A stretch of 64,000 nt of DNA, taken from assembly GCA_947167105.1 (NCBI GenBank), contig CAMVGU010000007.1:49906-113905 (forward strand). The letters are read 5' to 3'. This DNA is from an uncultured Selenomonas sp. GTDB lineage: Bacteria > Bacillota > Negativicutes > Selenomonadales > Selenomonadaceae. A model generated the notes under the pieces. The model ran no database searches. It had not been told where the DNA came from and saw nothing but the letters and a program-made list of their open reading frames with translations. Made by a program: the position numbers and the translations under genes. Positions 35,463 through 44,263 of the stretch are shown here, in pieces (the first letter of the stretch is position 1; each line of letters begins with the position of its first letter).

Positions 35463-35501
35463 CCTCCTATTTGTATATCCCTAGTATATACAAATAGGAG
35501 G
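35463..35501. promoter_or_regulatory. 16-bp perfect inverted repeat upstream of mazE
   Basis: CCTCCTATTTGTATAT (35463-35478) and ATATACAAATAGGAGG (35486-35501) with a 7-nt loop. It may be the MazE operator. Read on the minus strand, the arm next to mazE contains AGGAGG, so an mRNA that includes both arms could also hide a ribosome binding site. Confidence 0.7.
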
Positions 35502-35573
35502 ATAATGTCAATATCTCATAAGGAAACGTAAGACCGCCTCTTTGGGGAGAGGCTTGGCGTTTACTATAAAAAC

Positions 35574-35615
35574 AAAGCCCCCAGGGCAGGAGAAATCTCC
35601 CGCCTTGGGGGCTTT
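35574..35615 (-). terminator. rubrerythrin terminator
   Basis: AAAGCCCCCAGGGC / GCCTTGGGGGCTTT stem, ending 11 bp beyond the rubrerythrin stop codon on the minus strand, with T-rich DNA after it. Confidence 0.8.
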
Positions 35616-35626
35616 CAAGGTTGTGC

Positions 35627-36163
35627 TTAGAAATTTGCTTCGCTGATCTCGAAGAAGCTCTGGGGATGGGCGCAGGTGGGGCAAATCTCCGGTGCCTGGG
35701 TGCCTACCACGATATGGCCGCAGTTGCGGCACTCCCATACCTTCACTTCGCTCTTTTTGAAGACTTCCTGGAGCTCCACATTCTGCAGGAGCTTGCGATA
35801 GCGCTCCTCATGGTGCTCCTCGATGGCAGCCACCAGGCGGAACTTCTCGGCCAGCTCCTTGAAGCCTTCTTCCTCGGCTGTCTTGGCAAAGCCCTCGTAC
35901 ATATCCGTCCACTCGTAGTTCTCCCCTGCGGCTGCGGCTTCCAGGTTGGCCTTGGTGTCGCCGATGCCTTCCAGCTCCTTGAACCACATCTTGGCGTGTT
36001 CCTTCTCATTGTCGGCAGTCTTCAGGAACAGGGCCGCAATCTGCTCGTAGCCCTCCTTCTTGGCCTTGGAGGCGAAGTAGGTGTACTTGTTCCTGGCCTG
36101 GGATTCTCCCGAAAAAGCCGCCTGAAGGTTCTTCTCTGTCTGTGTGCCTGCGTATTTGCTCAT
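35627..36163 (-). CDS. rbr: rubrerythrin
   Basis: 178 residues. Peroxide-reducing non-haem iron protein of anaerobes. The four-helix diiron domain (about 1-135) carries [28 protein letters not shown] and [11 protein letters not shown] with the Glu/His ligands. The C-terminal rubredoxin-like domain has WECRNCGH and CPTCAHP. Ribosome binding site TAGGAGG. A related copy of only the C-terminal domain lies at 16131-16253. Confidence 0.94.
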   Translation of the reverse strand: MSKYAGTQTEKNLQAAFSGESQARNKYTYFASKAKKEGYEQIAALFLKTADNEKEHAKMWFKELEGIGDTKANLEAAAAGENYEWTDMYEGFAKTAEEEGFKELAEKFRLVAAIEEHHEERYRKLLQNVELQEVFKKSEVKVWECRNCGHIVVGTQAPEICPTCAHPQSFFEISEANF

Positions 36164-36263
36164 GGTTTCTACCTCCTAAATACTTTTACCTCACTATCTA
36201 CTTTCGCCATGTCCTTGCCAAAATCCTGCTGACGGTTCAAATAGTATTGCAAGTGCAGCTCTC

Positions 36264-37238
36264 TCAGGCAGTCTCGCCGGTCTGGAAGCCCATGGCAAGT
36301 GGCTCCAGGGAGGGCAGGGGCTCTTTCCGGATCAGGCTGATAATTGCTTCGGCGGCCTTCTGCCCCAGGGCTGGCAGGGGCTGGACAACTGCCGTGAGGA
36401 CTTTCGGCCCGAGGCGGGTCAGGTAGGTGCCGTCATAGGCCACTACGGAGAGGTCTTCGGGTATGCGGCGGCCCCGCTGCTGCCCTTCCCTGACCGCATA
36501 AATGGCGCCCAGATCCGTGCCGGAGATGGCATCTGCATCTGGGTAGCGCTCGAAGATTTCCCCGGCTGCTGCGGCAAAGTCCTCCGGGCGGAAGGCGTTG
36601 TCCGGCATGATGACGGAGTCGAGCCTGATGCCTGCGGCCTGGATTGTCTCGGCAAAGGCATCTTCGTGGGCGTGGGCCGTGGTGTTGATGCCGGGGGAAC
36701 CAGCAATCTGCACCACATGGCGGGGCCGGCGGCGCAGCAGCGCTTCTGCGGCCAGCCGTCCGCCCTGGATGTGATCCGCCTTGACGATGGGGATTTCCCG
36801 GCTCAAAAAGCGGTCAAAGGCAACGATAGGCAACTTGATGCGCTGATAGCTTTCAAGATGCAGGGCATGGGCGCCGATAATCAGGCCGTCCATGGTGTGG
36901 CGGCGCAGCATATCCAGGAAGGCCAGCTCTGCGTTTTCCTTCTCGCAGGTGGAGCAGACCATGGTTTTGTAACCGTAGCGGTACAGGGAGAGCTCGATTT
37001 CATGCAGCAGGGAGGCAAAGAAGGGATGGGCCACATCTGGGATAATGACGCCGATGAGATTCGTGCGGTTCAGGGAGAGATTGCGGGCCACTTCGCTGGG
37101 GACGTAGTGGAGCTGTCTTACGGCAGCCTCCACCTTTTCCCGCGTGGCCTCGGATACATAGCCTTTATGATTGAGCACCAGGGAGACAGTGCTGGTGCTG
37201 ACGCCGGCCAGCCTGGCTACGTCCTTGATATTTGCCAT
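36264..37238 (-). CDS. LacI family transcriptional regulator
   Basis: 324 residues. The N-terminal HTH is NIKDVARLAGVSTSTVSLVL, with the hinge helix PSEVARNL, then a periplasmic-binding-protein-like sensor domain (LIGVIIPDVAHPFF to the C-terminus). It is 15 nt downstream of an exported-protein gene on the same strand. Its likely targets are the palindromic operators before the sucrose operon about 3 kb away, since CGAACCGGTTCG-type sites suit LacI members, but this link is an inference. Confidence 0.88.
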   Translation of the reverse strand: MANIKDVARLAGVSTSTVSLVLNHKGYVSEATREKVEAAVRQLHYVPSEVARNLSLNRTNLIGVIIPDVAHPFFASLLHEIELSLYRYGYKTMVCSTCEKENAELAFLDMLRRHTMDGLIIGAHALHLESYQRIKLPIVAFDRFLSREIPIVKADHIQGGRLAAEALLRRRPRHVVQIAGSPGINTTAHAHEDAFAETIQAAGIRLDSVIMPDNAFRPEDFAAAAGEIFERYPDADAISGTDLGAIYAVREGQQRGRRIPEDLSVVAYDGTYLTRLGPKVLTAVVQPLPALGQKAAEAIISLIRKEPLPSLEPLAMGFQTGETA

Positions 37239-37253
37239 ATGATTTTACCGCCT

Positions 37254-38204
37254 TCACTTGACGGTGATGAACACAGCATCATCCCCGGCGTGGCCTGTCT
37301 CATCCTGCCACATGATTTCATTGGCGCTGTTCAGGGTAAAAATGCCCCTGCCGTTCTCATACTTCATATCCCGCTTTTCCCCTCCCTTGCCGTCAAAGGT
37401 GAGGCTGTAGTGCCGGGCATCACGGTAGCAAAGCTGATGGCTGTCCAGGGCCAGGGCGGTCATTTCCCATACATAGGTGCGGTTGGCGCTGTCTCCCCAG
37501 TTGATTTTGACATCATAGGCATCCTTTTCTCTGCCCTGTTTAATCTCCATATAGCAGCGCCCCGAGGTCTTGTCCGCCCAGCCCCCCAGGAAAGCCGCCG
37601 GGGTGACGCCCCGCGCCGCCATTTCCTTATTCACCTGCCAGTCCTCTGCGGTATAGGGGATAAGCTGGGGATTGTCCTTTAGAAACTCCTGCCGCACACT
37701 GTCCCAGGCCCATTCATTCAGCTCCCGCCACTGCCCCTGATCCCGCTCCATGGCCTCCGGGCTCTCCCGGACGTAGCGCACATCCGTTGGATGGTAGTAG
37801 AGGTAGAAGTTGCCCTCCCTGTCCCTGGCAAAAAGCTCCTGCCCCGGCACATCATTTTCCATCAGCTCAGCAAGTTTCTGCTCTCCCACAAAGCCGATGG
37901 TAAAGAGCCAGCCTGCCCCCGTGTCCTCCTCCAGCCCTCCGGGGGTGGCTTCCACGGAAGCCCTTTCCGCAACAGAAAAGAGCATCCCAAAGCTGTCCAC
38001 GGCCTTGGTGATTAAAAGCCGGTCATAGGCTGAAGGGATTTTCAGCCGAAAATCATGCTTGGTATAGACCTTTGCCCTGGTGTAATCCGCCTGGGCAGCC
38101 AGGGCCAATCCTGTGTCCTCCTGCCAGGGCAGCTGGGCAGGACTGCCCCAGAGACTTGCCGCAACTAAGGCTGCCGTTATTGATAGGGTTATTTTATGCT
38201 TCAT
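37254..38204 (-). CDS. exported protein of unknown function
   Basis: 316 residues from ATG 38204 (AAGGAAGGAG upstream on the minus strand; the frame is open upstream but without a ribosome binding site). A signal peptide of about 20 residues is followed by KHDFRLKIPSAYDRLLITKAV and a region with many Trp and Tyr residues. The C-terminal half (WADKTSGRCYMEIKQG to NGRGIFTLNSANEIMWQDE) looks like a small beta-barrel. No named family is recognised. It is followed by the LacI gene. Confidence 0.6.
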   Translation of the reverse strand: MKHKITLSITAALVAASLWGSPAQLPWQEDTGLALAAQADYTRAKVYTKHDFRLKIPSAYDRLLITKAVDSFGMLFSVAERASVEATPGGLEEDTGAGWLFTIGFVGEQKLAELMENDVPGQELFARDREGNFYLYYHPTDVRYVRESPEAMERDQGQWRELNEWAWDSVRQEFLKDNPQLIPYTAEDWQVNKEMAARGVTPAAFLGGWADKTSGRCYMEIKQGREKDAYDVKINWGDSANRTYVWEMTALALDSHQLCYRDARHYSLTFDGKGGEKRDMKYENGRGIFTLNSANEIMWQDETGHAGDDAVFITVK

Positions 38205-38454
38205 GTCAGTGCTCCTTCCTTTTGCACGATAATATCCTCTTTGAGTATTCGGCATCAATCTTCCTATTCCTCTTATAAAAAGCTGTCCTTGGCATGTTCC
38301 TTTTGCAAGGTGGTGATAATAGCGCACAATATAGCAAATTAGCGTGAAAAATGTTATACTATTGGCATAAAGCCATGTGTGGCAGATAATGAGCAACCTT
38401 TCCTCAAAGGCGTTCATAATTACATTATCGGTTGACAGGAAAGGGTGTATCTCT

Positions 38455-38895
38455 ATGCTTAACATATATTTGGGAGAAATGCCGGGGGCGGTCTACCATC
38501 CACCGGTATACTTTGATAATCGCTATGAAGATGAGTGGCTGATAGATCCATTGACGGCAGCCATGGTGAAGGACGTGGACAAGTCGGAAATCATCGGCCC
38601 CCATTTGGTGGAAAGCCCTGTGCTGGGCCCTATTTCGGTCAAAGAATTGTCAGGTGGAGTCAAGACCTTGATTCTGCTGGCCTTTGACAGGAGCGGCAAG
38701 GTATTCAATGCCTCCGCTTGCGGGGACAACTGTGCCAGGTGGATTCTGAGGCTGGCCAAGGAAAGGGAACTCACCATCAATTTGCGGCATATCATGGATT
38801 TCGGGAACGGAAGTTTTGAGGCAAAGATCCTGAATACTGGGGATGTGGTACGCAATAATTCGGAGTTTGCCTATATTGCAGGTGATTTCGTATGA
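38455..38895 (+). CDS. DUF4869-like protein
   Basis: 146 residues from ATG 38455 (AGGAAAGGGTG upstream). The pattern MLNIYLGEMPGAVYHPPVYFDN, DKSEIIGPHLVESPVLGPIS, ELSGGVKTLILL matches my recollection of DUF4869 proteins from Firmicutes. The conserved region ends in Cys-rich ASACGDNCA. It overlaps the following P-loop ATPase gene by 4 nt (ATGA), a pairing that suggests one functional unit. Function unknown. Confidence 0.7.
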   Translation: MLNIYLGEMPGAVYHPPVYFDNRYEDEWLIDPLTAAMVKDVDKSEIIGPHLVESPVLGPISVKELSGGVKTLILLAFDRSGKVFNASACGDNCARWILRLAKERELTINLRHIMDFGNGSFEAKILNTGDVVRNNSEFAYIAGDFV

Positions 38896-39902
38896 AGGGC
38901 AGCCACAGCATCATCGTCCAGAACAACAGGCTGCACTATGAGCTGCTGGTCAAGCGCAATATCACCATTATCCTGGGGGACAGCGCTACGGGCAAGACTA
39001 CCTTGGTGGAAATGCTGCGTCAGTATATGGATCTTGGCCCGGACAGCGGCGTGGAGGTAAATTGCGATGTTCCCTGTGCCGTGTTGGAGGGACGGAACTG
39101 GCAGGCCATCCTGTCATCATACAACCAGACCATTATTTTCATTGATGAGGGCAATATCTTTGTGAGCACAGAGGCGTTTGCCAGCGCAGTGAAGGGATCT
39201 GATAATTATTTTGTCCTGATAACGAGAGAGAACCTGTATAATCTGCCCTACAGTATTGATGAGATTTACGGCTTGCATTCTTCGGGGAAGTACCAGAATT
39301 CCCGGAAGGTTTATCAGCAAACCTATAAGATTTATACAGAGCAGGTCAGCAATATGGCAAAGCCGGAGATGATTTTGGTAGAAGATTCCAATTCCGGCTT
39401 TGAATTCTTTGCAGCTGCAGGCAAGGAAAAGGGAATCATCTGCCAAAGTGCCGGTGGTAAATCCAATTTATACAAGGCTTTGAAAGCCACAGCCCAAGAG
39501 GCAACTGTATGCGTGGTGGCAGATGGGGCGGCATTGGGAGCGGAGATGGCGAGATTAAGGAGCCTCGCCAGAGACAGGGGTAACATTATTTTTTACCTGC
39601 CAGAATCCTTTGAGTGGCTTATACTCGAGGCAGGACTTTTGAATTCACATGAAATTCGTACAATATTGGAGAGGCCGGAGGAGTTCATAGAAAGCAGGGA
39701 CTTCTTCAGCTGGGAACAGTTCTTTACGAAGCTCCTTACGGAGAGGACACAGGGAACCCCTTTCAGGTATGGGAAGAAGAAGTTAAATCCCGTCTACCTG
39801 CATGAGCGAAATAAGAGGAAGATAGTTGAGGCTTCTCCGCTGGTCTGGCTGGCTGTCAGCAAGGAGCATGGAGAAGTGACGTCCGAAATTACAAAGAAAT
39901 AA
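38892..39902 (+). CDS. P-loop ATPase partner of the DUF4869-like protein
   Basis: 336 residues. Walker A is GDSATGKTT (about 29-37) and Walker B is TIIFIDEGN (about 77-85). The ATPase core is followed by a segment with VEDSNSGFEFF, a second alpha/beta part (TVCVVADGAALGAEM, about 212-235) and an all-alpha end. The order and the tight overlap with the DUF4869-like gene suggest a two-component module. I cannot assign a function. No nuclease or protease motif is seen. Confidence 0.65.
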   Translation: MKGSHSIIVQNNRLHYELLVKRNITIILGDSATGKTTLVEMLRQYMDLGPDSGVEVNCDVPCAVLEGRNWQAILSSYNQTIIFIDEGNIFVSTEAFASAVKGSDNYFVLITRENLYNLPYSIDEIYGLHSSGKYQNSRKVYQQTYKIYTEQVSNMAKPEMILVEDSNSGFEFFAAAGKEKGIICQSAGGKSNLYKALKATAQEATVCVVADGAALGAEMARLRSLARDRGNIIFYLPESFEWLILEAGLLNSHEIRTILERPEEFIESRDFFSWEQFFTKLLTERTQGTPFRYGKKKLNPVYLHERNKRKIVEASPLVWLAVSKEHGEVTSEITKK

Positions 39903-39907
39903 AATTA

Positions 39908-39934
39908 AAAGGTTGCCTGTCCGGCAGCCTTTTT
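39908..39934 (+). terminator. intrinsic terminator
   Basis: AAGGTTGCC / GGCAGCCTTTTT hairpin with a T-run, directly after the P-loop ATPase gene. Confidence 0.75.
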
Positions 39935-39979
39935 GGGCTGGGTATCGCATTTACAATGATTTTGGCGTTTACCGTAAGT

Positions 39980-40171
39980 TAGGGCGTGTTGATAAACGGA
40001 AACTGTGCGATACAGCGAGACAGTTTTTCGTATGGCAAGGAAGTGAAGCCGCAGTCGTAGCGACGCATAGCTAGTCCCCTTGGGGGCACGGCTACGTCAA
40101 GGTTTCACTGACGCAGACAGGCGGAAAAATGGCCGCTGTAGCGTGCAGGTGGAGTTTTTCAACACGCCCTA
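39980..40171. mobile_element. MITE-like element with 13-bp terminal inverted repeats
   Basis: A segment of 192 bp bounded by TAGGGCGTGTTGA and TCAACACGCCCTA, flanked by TTAG/CTAG-like bases as in target duplications of IS5-type elements. No gene is inside, and there are internal hairpin sequences (CGTAGC...GCTACG). Probably a non-autonomous element mobilised by a transposase elsewhere. Confidence 0.65.
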
Positions 40172-40242
40172 GGAGAGTCACATAAATATCAGTATTTTTG
40201 GATAATAGCAAGAAAAACGAAAAAATAAAATGTAAAAAAGAA

Positions 40243-40271
40243 TTGACAAACGATAAGGAACAGATTATAAT
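40243..40271 (+). promoter_or_regulatory. sigma-70 promoter of the sucrose operon
   Basis: TTGACA (40243-40248), a 17-bp spacer and TATAAT (40266-40271), the strongest consensus promoter in the window. Confidence 0.85.
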
Positions 40272-40277
40272 CAGTTT

Positions 40278-40293
40278 ATCGAATCGGTTCGAT
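40278..40293. promoter_or_regulatory. LacI-type operator O1
   Basis: ATCGAATCGGTTCGAT, a near-perfect palindrome a few bases after the -10 box, where a bound repressor would block initiation. Confidence 0.75.
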
Positions 40294-40334
40294 GATACAA
40301 AGTCGGAACTAATTCGATTTTCTCTGAAGTGTTT

Positions 40335-40350
40335 GCCGAACCGGTTCGAC
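40335..40350. promoter_or_regulatory. LacI-type operator O2
   Basis: The core CGAACCGGTTCG is a perfect palindrome. It sits 57 bp after O1, about five helical turns, a spacing that allows looping between two bound dimers. Confidence 0.75.
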
Positions 40351-40370
40351 AAGGTTATGAGGTGAAAGAA

Positions 40371-41849
40371 ATGCCTACATCTGACATGCGGGCCGAGGCA
40401 GAGGCCTTTATCGCTGCCAACGCTCCCAAAATCAAGCGCCGCTGGTACCCCCGCTTCCACATTGCGCCCCGCTGCGGCTGGTGCAATGACCCCAACGGGC
40501 TGGCCTGGTTCAAGGGTGAGTACCATGTGTTCTATCAGTATTACCCCTTCGAGCCGAAATGGGGCCCCATGCACTGGGCACACGCCGCAAGCAGGAACCT
40601 GGTGCACTGGCGGCGGGAGCCGCTGGCCCTGTTCCCGGATCAGACTTATGATGCGGATGGTTGCTTTTCCGGCTGTGGTCTGGAAAAGGATGGCAAGCTG
40701 TATCTTCTCTACACAGGCCATGTGGACCTTATGAAGAAGCCTGGGAAGCCCGACCGCATCGAGACCCAGGCCCTGGCCTTTAGCCGCGACGGCGTCCACT
40801 TCGAGAAGGCCGCTGGCAATCCCGTCATCAAGCTGCCGGAGGAGGTTTCCACGGGGGAGGATCATCACTTCCGTGACCCCAAGGTCTGGCAGCATGCAGG
40901 GCGCTATTATGCGGTGGTGGGCGCCCAGACTGCGGAGAATGTGGGCCAGGTGCTGCTGTTTGAGTCGGAGAACCTGGAGGACTGGAGCTTCCGCCATGTG
41001 ATGGCCAAAGCCGAGGGCAATCAGGGCTTTATGTGGGAGTGCCCGAACTTCGCCGAGTTTGACGGCCACGAGGCGCTGATTTTCTCCCCCCAGGGGGTAA
41101 AGCCCGAGGGACGCCGCTTCCTGAACCTGCATCAGTCGGTGGTGATGCTGGGCAAGATGGATTATGAGGCCGGTATTTTCTACCACGGCAGTATGGAGCT
41201 TTTGGATTACGGCTTTGACTTCTATGCGCCCCAGGTCATGCAGGTGCCGGACGGGCGCTGCCTGATGATAGGCTGGCTCAATATGTGGGAGAGCACCATG
41301 CCGGAGCAGGAAGACGGCTGGTGCGGCCAGATGACCATCCCCAGGGAGCTGCATTACAGGAATGACAAGGTGGTTACGGTACCAGCCAGGGAAATGCTGG
41401 AACTGCGGAGGGCAGAGCACTCGCAGCCTGCCACAGATTTCGACAAGGAGGTTTCCTTCCCCGATTGGAACCGGGAAACCGGGGAACTGTGCGCGGAGTT
41501 TGATTTGTCCGGGGCGCGGGGACTGGCTGTCCACTTTGCGGCAGGCTTCGAGGATGAGGTATCTGTCATGGTGGACAAGGAAAAGGGCGAGGTGCGCCTC
41601 TCCCGGAAGTCGGCGGCCACGGGCCGGGAGGAGTCCCGCTGGGCCCGGCTCCCTTCCTCTCAGGACAAGCTTTCCCTGCGGGTCTTTGAGGATCGTTCCT
41701 CCCTGGAGATTTTCCTGAACGAGGGCGAGGCGGTGCTGAGTACACGTTTCTATCCTAAGACGGAGGAGCGGGTCATTGTGCTGGAGCCCCAGGAGGGAAC
41801 GGTGCGCATGACCAAGGGCGTCTTCTACGAGCTTGATGATATCTTTTGA
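40371..41849 (+). CDS. scrB: sucrose-6-phosphate hydrolase / beta-fructofuranosidase (GH32)
   Basis: 492 residues from ATG 40371 (GAGGTGAAAG upstream). Cleaves sucrose or sucrose-6-phosphate and related fructosides. GH32 motifs: WCNDPNG (39-43, nucleophile Asp40), FRDP (167-170, transition-state stabiliser) and WECPNF (222-227, acid/base Glu). A beta-sandwich domain follows from about 350. Because the neighbour is a proton symporter and not a PTS, the substrate may be unphosphorylated sucrose. It is preceded by a promoter and two operators. Confidence 0.92.
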   Translation: MPTSDMRAEAEAFIAANAPKIKRRWYPRFHIAPRCGWCNDPNGLAWFKGEYHVFYQYYPFEPKWGPMHWAHAASRNLVHWRREPLALFPDQTYDADGCFSGCGLEKDGKLYLLYTGHVDLMKKPGKPDRIETQALAFSRDGVHFEKAAGNPVIKLPEEVSTGEDHHFRDPKVWQHAGRYYAVVGAQTAENVGQVLLFESENLEDWSFRHVMAKAEGNQGFMWECPNFAEFDGHEALIFSPQGVKPEGRRFLNLHQSVVMLGKMDYEAGIFYHGSMELLDYGFDFYAPQVMQVPDGRCLMIGWLNMWESTMPEQEDGWCGQMTIPRELHYRNDKVVTVPAREMLELRRAEHSQPATDFDKEVSFPDWNRETGELCAEFDLSGARGLAVHFAAGFEDEVSVMVDKEKGEVRLSRKSAATGREESRWARLPSSQDKLSLRVFEDRSSLEIFLNEGEAVLSTRFYPKTEERVIVLEPQEGTVRMTKGVFYELDDIF

Positions 41850-41867
41850 GTTTAGGAGGTTGACATC

Positions 41868-43142
41868 ATGGGTAAGATGCTGAGAGCATTCTCCAATCCC
41901 TTTTATCGGACAAGTTCCCTGGAAATCCTGCTGTTCTTTGCCGGTTGGGGCATCTGGTGGTCCTTCTTCCAAATCTGGCTGACCACGAAGCAGGGCTTCA
42001 CCGGGGCCCAGGTGGGCACCATTTATTCCTTCGGCAGCGCAGCCGGGCTGGTGCTGATGTTCATTTACGGCTCCCTGCAGGACAAGCTGGGGGTGAAGAA
42101 GACCTTGCTGAAGATTTTCCTGGGCTGCCAGATTCTCCTTGGCCCCTTCTTCACCTGGGTCTATGTGCCCATGCTGGCAGCGAATTTCTATCTGGGTGCG
42201 GTCATCGGCGCTATCTACCTTGCAATTTGCTTCCTGGCAGCCTGCCCGGTCTTTGAGGCCGTGACGGAGCGCCTGAGCCGCCGCTACTCCTTCGAGTACG
42301 GCCAGGCCAGGGCCTGGGGCTCCTTCGGTTACGCGATTTCGGCCCTGTTAGCGGGCTTTATCTTCACCATAGACCCGAATCTGATTTTCTGGTGCGGCTC
42401 GGCTGTGGCCGCAGTGCATCTCTTCCTGATGCTTTCCCTGAAGCCGGAAAATGACGCGGCCCAGGTGCAGGCTTATGAGGTGAAGGTCGAGGGGGAGAAG
42501 GAGAACAAGACCCCCTCTTTCTCGGAAATCCTGGGTGTCTTCAAGCTGGCGGATGTCTGGAAAATGATTATCTTCGTGATTCTGAGCTGGACTTTCTACA
42601 CCGTCTTTGACCAGCAGATGTTCCCCGAGTTCTTCACCCGCTTCTTTGCCACCCCCGAGGAAGGGCAGCAGGCCTATGGGGTGCTCAATTCCATCGAGGT
42701 TTTCCTGGAATTTTTGATGATGGGCCTGGTGCCCGTGCTGATGGGTAAAATCGGCGTGCGCAAGGCGCTGCTCCTGGGCTGCACCATCATGATCCTGCGT
42801 ATCGGCGGCTGCGGCCTGGCCACCAGCCCCCTGGGCGTCGGCATCATCAAACTGCTGCACGCCCCGGAGACGGCGCTGTTCATCCTGGCAGTGTTCCGCT
42901 ATTTCACCTTGCACTTTGATACCCGCATCTCCGCCACCCTCTATATGGTGGGCTTCCAGATTGCCGCCCAGGTGGGACAGATTGTATTCTCCACGCCCCT
43001 GGGAGCGCTTCATGACAACATCGGCTACCAGAGCACCTTCCTGGTGATTTCCGGCATCGTCTGCGTGGCTACTGCCTATGCCTTCATCATTCTCAAGAAG
43101 GACAATGAGCAGGTGGACGGCCAGCCGCTGCTGGAGCAGTAA
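41868..43142 (+). CDS. MFS sugar permease, LacY/CscB-like oligosaccharide:H+ symporter
   Basis: 424 residues with about 12 transmembrane helices. LacY-family features: YRTSSLEILLFFAGWGIWWSFF at the start, GSLQDKLGVKKTLLK between helices 2 and 3, and YGQARAWGSFGYAISA. It is 19 nt after the GH32 gene and has ribosome binding site TTTAGGAGG, so it is in the same operon. Sucrose is the most likely substrate by context; raffinose or another fructoside is possible. Confidence 0.88.
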   Translation: MGKMLRAFSNPFYRTSSLEILLFFAGWGIWWSFFQIWLTTKQGFTGAQVGTIYSFGSAAGLVLMFIYGSLQDKLGVKKTLLKIFLGCQILLGPFFTWVYVPMLAANFYLGAVIGAIYLAICFLAACPVFEAVTERLSRRYSFEYGQARAWGSFGYAISALLAGFIFTIDPNLIFWCGSAVAAVHLFLMLSLKPENDAAQVQAYEVKVEGEKENKTPSFSEILGVFKLADVWKMIIFVILSWTFYTVFDQQMFPEFFTRFFATPEEGQQAYGVLNSIEVFLEFLMMGLVPVLMGKIGVRKALLLGCTIMILRIGGCGLATSPLGVGIIKLLHAPETALFILAVFRYFTLHFDTRISATLYMVGFQIAAQVGQIVFSTPLGALHDNIGYQSTFLVISGIVCVATAYAFIILKKDNEQVDGQPLLEQ

Positions 43143-43151
43143 AAAAATTGA

Positions 43152-43211
43152 AAGGGATACCCTTCGGCTTCATGCTTCCCCGTGGGAGCAGATGCTGAAG
43201 GGTATCCCTTT
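43152..43211 (+). terminator. intrinsic terminator of the sucrose operon
   Basis: AAAGGGATACCCTTC / GAAGGGTATCCCTTT stem, then TATTTGTG, directly after the permease gene. Confidence 0.75.
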
Positions 43212-43283
43212 ATTTGTGTGTTTACGCCCTAATAGCTGTAGGCAAGAAAATATGGTATAATATCCTTAGAAAGGAGCAGCAGG

Positions 43284-44174
43284 ATGAAAGCCAAACGCAC
43301 CTACAAGGACTCGCTCTTTCGTGACATCTTCAACGATAAACGACGCTTGCAAAGCATGTATATGGCCTTGACAGGAAATCTTGTCCCCTTGAAGGATATC
43401 AAAATTACCACTCTCCGCGGCACTTTCTTCGAGGATATCAAAAACGACATCAGCTTTATGGCAGGCAATCGTCACATCATTCTGATGGAGCACCAGTCAA
43501 CGCTCTCGGAAAATATGCCTCTGCGCATGCTGTGGTACATAGCCAAATTGTACCGACAGCGAGTAAATCCGGATGCGCCTTATAAAAAAGCAAGGATACC
43601 GTTGCCAGCACCGCATTTCTATGTGCTCTACAACGGCACAGATGATGCCCCGGAAGCATGGACAATGCAGCTCTCTGACGCATTTGAAGAAAACGCCAAT
43701 ATGCTGGAGTTAAAGGTTAGGGTCTTTAACATCAACTATGGGAAAAACAGCGAACTGCTGCAAAAATGCCATGACCTGAAATGCTACAGCATTTTCGTCT
43801 CACAGGTACGTACAGAACTTTCTGCCGGAAAAACGCTTCGCCAGGCCATAACCCTGGCCATTCGATATTGCAAGGAACATGACCTTTTGGCTGCATACTT
43901 TGCCCAAAAGGAACAAAAGGAGGTTTTCGATATGGTAAGCTTCAAATGGGATTGGAATAGAGCTATGGAGGTAAGAGCAGAGGAGGCTGCTGAGGAGGCT
44001 GCCAAAAAGGCTGCCGAAGAGGCTACCGAAAAGGCTGCTGAAGCAAAGACGACGGAATTTGTGCTCAACCTGCTCCACGAGCATGAACCCTATGAAAGAA
44101 TCTCCCGTCTCGCTTCTACCTCCATAGAAAATGTCCAGCGCATTGCCAATAAAAATAACCTTGCATACCAATAA
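43284..44174 (+). CDS. Rpn/PD-(D/E)XK nuclease family protein
   Basis: 296 residues from ATG 43284 (AGGAGCAGCAGG upstream). It begins KRTYKDSLFRDIFND as typical of Rpn proteins, with NDISF (catalytic Asp) and LMEHQS (Glu-x-Gln), then PLRMLWYIAKLY and FYVLYNGTDDAPE. Near 230-258 an Ala/Glu/Lys-rich helical repeat (EEAAEEAAKKAAEEATEKAA) links to a short C-terminal helical domain. Rpn members of Enterobacteria are DNA endonucleases that promote recombination; the role here is open. It is intact, unlike the gene at 6229. Confidence 0.8.
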   Translation: MKAKRTYKDSLFRDIFNDKRRLQSMYMALTGNLVPLKDIKITTLRGTFFEDIKNDISFMAGNRHIILMEHQSTLSENMPLRMLWYIAKLYRQRVNPDAPYKKARIPLPAPHFYVLYNGTDDAPEAWTMQLSDAFEENANMLELKVRVFNINYGKNSELLQKCHDLKCYSIFVSQVRTELSAGKTLRQAITLAIRYCKEHDLLAAYFAQKEQKEVFDMVSFKWDWNRAMEVRAEEAAEEAAKKAAEEATEKAAEAKTTEFVLNLLHEHEPYERISRLASTSIENVQRIANKNNLAYQ

Positions 44175-44263
44175 CGCTTACAGCTAACGATTACAGCCAA
44201 GGCATGACGAAAATTGCGGCGAATTGTAACGTTCAATGAGATAAACCAGTAAGGTGAATGACC

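Noticed and set aside
40092..41972. Long open frame antisense to scrB
   Set aside because: Shadow of the GH32 gene and extends into the MITE-like element; no ribosome binding site.
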